From Sphingomonadales bacterium (GTDB taxonomy: Bacteria > Pseudomonadota > Alphaproteobacteria > Sphingomonadales > Sphingomonadaceae), in assembly GCA_018067055.1 (NCBI GenBank), contig JAGPVK010000278.1, positions 1 through 7,472 of the forward strand: a stretch of DNA of 7,472 nucleotides. Direction: 5' to 3'. Below the pieces are notes generated by a model. It saw only the letters and a program-made list of their open reading frames with translations. It made no database searches and was not told where the DNA came from. The position numbers and the translations under genes were made by a program. The number at the start of each line of letters is the position of its first letter. Position 1 is the first letter of the stretch. Positions 5,381 through 7,472 of this stretch are shown here, one piece after another.

Positions 5381-7472
5381 ATGACAAAATATTCTCCCAA
5401 CGCCCTCTCCCGCGCCTCGTCGATCGCGCTTGCAACCGCGCTGTTTGTTGCCGCTGCGGCCCCTGCCCTGGCCCAGACCGGCACCGACGATGTCGCCGAA
5501 GAAAGTGACGACAATGTCATCATCGTCACCGCGCAGAAATTCGAGCAGAAATCGACCGATGTGCCGATCACCATTTCCGCCGTTTCCAGCGCTCAGATGG
5601 ACCGTCTCGGCGTGTCCGATCTGGACGAGCTGTCCAACTATGTTCCCGGCCTCAATATTCAGGAGCAGAGCGCCAATAACCCCGGCATCGTCATTCGCGG
5701 CATCACCTCCGACAGCGGCTCGTCGCAACAGGCTGCGCGCGTCACGCTCTATTATAACGGCATCGACATTTCACGGTCGCGCGGTTCCTATCAGGCGATC
5801 TACGACGTCGACCGGATCGAAGTGATCAAGGGCCCGCAGGCGACCCTGTTCGGTACCGCCTCGGCTGTCGGCGCGATCAGCATCCTCTCGGCCCGGCCGG
5901 AACCCGGCTTTTCCGGTAAACTGACCGCCGGTATCGGCAATTATGATTCGCGCATCGTCGGCGGCCACCTCAACGTCGGCAATGACGTGATCGCTGCCCG
6001 CGTCGCTGGCGAATGGAAAAAGCGTGATGGCTATATCACCAACCTGTCCGACCGGCAGGGCGGCCTCTATGCGCAGGATCAACTCGGGCTGCGCGGTTCG
6101 CTGCGCTTCACGCCCAGCGACGCACTGACCATCGACCTGATCGGCACCTATGACCAGCAGCGCAACAGCGGCACGCCGTTCATTTCCGGCAATTTCCCGA
6201 CCTCGGCCGGCCCGGCCAACAGGTTCGGCCCCGCCAACCTGTCGGGCGCTCCGGCGGGGATTTCCGCAGCGGTACTGGGCAGCGACGATCTCGGTCTGCG
6301 CCGCGAGGTCTATGACGGCAATCTGACCGCCAGCTATGATTTCGCCGACGGCTGGAACTTTACGACCGTGAACGGCTATCGCAAGTTCGACAGCCAGGAA
6401 GTGTTCGACGCCGACGGCTCTGCCGCCTGGTATCTCGAGTTTACCGAGGATTCGCAGGGCTGGCAGGTCAGCCACGAATCGCGCTTCGCTTATCAGGACG
6501 ACAATGTCCGCGCCTCGTTCGGCTGGAACTATTTCCACGAGGATAATTTCCAGCGGGTGCCATTTTCGAGCGAGGAAGGGATATTCCTGCAGTGCAGCGC
6601 CAATCTGATCCCGGGCCTGGGCTGCATCGCAGCCGACGGCTCGGTCGCGGCGGCCCAGGCAACCGCCCTGCTCACCGGCGGTCTGGCCACCGTGCTGCCA
6701 TACAGCTCCGAGTTCACCAACCTGGGCATCAACGACAGCTATTCGGTGTTTGGCGACGTGCGCTGGTCGGTCACGCCGAGCCTTGAACTGACCGTCGGCG
6801 TTCGCGGGCTGATCGAGAAGCGCAAGTCGGGCTTTAATTCGGTGGCGCCAGCGAGCGTGCTGACCGGCGGATCGCTGATCCCCGGTCAGAGGACGACCAA
6901 CGGAACCTTGTGGTCCGAAGACAGCTTTTCTGCGGTTCTGCCGCGCTTCAATGCGCTCTATCGCCTGTCCGACGACGTCAACATCTATGCCACCGTCTCC
7001 AAGGGCCGCCGCTCGCCCACCGTCAACCAGACGGCAACCTCGACCAGCCTGATTCCGGAAGAAATCGTCTGGAACTATGAAGGCGGCATCAAGGGCTCGT
7101 CCGGCATCTTCTCCGGTTCGCTCGGCGTCTATTACCAGAAATACAGCGACTTCCAGGTCTCGCGCGTCATTTCCGATCCCAATGATCCTTCGGGCCAGCC
7201 GGTCGGATCGACGCTCACCGAGAGTGCCGGTTCGGCGAGCAATCTGGGCGTCGAGGCCGAGCTTCAGTTGCGCCCGACCGAATGGCTGACCATGTTCGGC
7301 AATGTCGGCTGGATCGACGGCGGCATTGACGACAAGCCGGAAAACGGCATCTATGCAGGCAACCGTTTCCGCCTGCAGCCCGAATGGCAGGCAGCCGCCG
7401 GCTTCACGGTCAACGCCCCATTGGGCAACGGCATGCGCCTGTTCCTGACACCAAGCGTCACCTATCGCAGCA
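5381..7472 (+). CDS. TonB-dependent outer-membrane receptor (3' end outside window)
   Basis: The frame is open from ATG 5381 to the window edge, 697 codons. A signal peptide covers residues 1-31, with a hydrophobic core (IALATALFVAAAA) and an ALA|Q cleavage site. A TonB-box-like stretch NVIIVTA (45-51) follows. The plug domain (~55-172) shows VPITISAV, LDELSNYVPGLNI, IVIRGI and DRIEVIKGPQATLFG, ending in TASAVGAISILS where many relatives have N-A-x-G-G-V-I-N-I. The rest is alternating beta-barrel strands; a cysteine pair in LQCSANLIPGLGC probably lies in an outer loop. Such receptors import iron chelates, sugars or other bulky substrates with energy from TonB/ExbBD; the substrate here cannot be read from sequence. 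The family usually has 700-850 residues, so the last strands are missing. The ribosome-binding site is weak (AAAAAGG ~13 bases upstream). Its long leader with palindromes suggests regulation. Confidence 0.93.
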   Translation, partial: MTKYSPNALSRASSIALATALFVAAAAPALAQTGTDDVAEESDDNVIIVTAQKFEQKSTDVPITISAVSSAQMDRLGVSDLDELSNYVPGLNIQEQSANNPGIVIRGITSDSGSSQQAARVTLYYNGIDISRSRGSYQAIYDVDRIEVIKGPQATLFGTASAVGAISILSARPEPGFSGKLTAGIGNYDSRIVGGHLNVGNDVIAARVAGEWKKRDGYITNLSDRQGGLYAQDQLGLRGSLRFTPSDALTIDLIGTYDQQRNSGTPFISGNFPTSAGPANRFGPANLSGAPAGISAAVLGSDDLGLRREVYDGNLTASYDFADGWNFTTVNGYRKFDSQEVFDADGSAAWYLEFTEDSQGWQVSHESRFAYQDDNVRASFGWNYFHEDNFQRVPFSSEEGIFLQCSANLIPGLGCIAADGSVAAAQATALLTGGLATVLPYSSEFTNLGINDSYSVFGDVRWSVTPSLELTVGVRGLIEKRKSGFNSVAPASVLTGGSLIPGQRTTNGTLWSEDSFSAVLPRFNALYRLSDDVNIYATVSKGRRSPTVNQTATSTSLIPEEIVWNYEGGIKGSSGIFSGSLGVYYQKYSDFQVSRVISDPNDPSGQPVGSTLTESAGSASNLGVEAELQLRPTEWLTMFGNVGWIDGGIDDKPENGIYAGNRFRLQPEWQAAAGFTVNAPLGNGMRLFLTPSVTYRS

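Noticed and set aside
5771..6538. Minus-strand open frame of 255 codons inside the receptor gene
   Set aside because: It is a shadow of the TonB-dependent receptor, whose plug and signal peptide are clear on the plus strand.

Overview
The window looks like chromosomal DNA of an alphaproteobacterium of the order Sphingomonadales. The grounds are high GC with strong G/C third-position bias over most of the window, a large TonB-dependent receptor, and a CYP153-type cytochrome P450; the taxonomic placement is inference. The exception is positions ~52-1445, where sampled lines fall to roughly 37-42% GC against ~68% in a sampled line of the receptor gene. This points to an acquired block.

Layout from left to right: (1) 2-70 (+), the last 22 codons of an unidentified gene. 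(2) 45/120-1445 (+), a low-GC P-loop (AAA+/ORC-CDC6-like) ATPase. (3) 1446-1573, a short convergent intergenic region carrying two GGGATTRCGGTGAC motifs and one copy of a 45-bp repeat. (4) 1574-2209 (-), a hemolysin III/PAQR membrane protein. (5) 2251-2295, a second copy of the 45-bp repeat that supplies the stop codon of the next gene. (6) 2286-2942 (-), a TetR-family regulator. (7) 2944-4191/4197 (-), a CYP153 P450. (8) 4231-4248, a palindrome over the P450 promoter. (9) 4249-4441, no gene seen. (10) 4442-4470, a leftward intrinsic terminator. (11) 4516-4908 (-), a host-attachment/bacterial eRF1-like protein. (12) 4909-5380, a non-coding region with two strong inverted repeats and an 11-bp direct repeat. 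(13) 5381 to the window end (+), a TonB-dependent outer-membrane receptor whose C-terminus lies outside the window.

The clearest functional unit is the P450-TetR pair. The two genes lie 1 bp apart, the regulator starts on TTG just after the P450 stop, and a palindrome of the size a TetR dimer binds overlaps the likely promoter. I infer an autoregulated alkane or fatty-acid oxidation switch. No ferredoxin or ferredoxin reductase is visible, so the electron partners must be encoded elsewhere. The hemolysin III gene follows on the same strand after 76 bp with no visible terminator and may be read through. The receptor diverges from the host-attachment gene and has its own long, palindrome-rich upstream region. 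A link between the receptor and hydrocarbon uptake is possible but not shown. I see no CRISPR array, tRNA, rRNA or complete insertion sequence.
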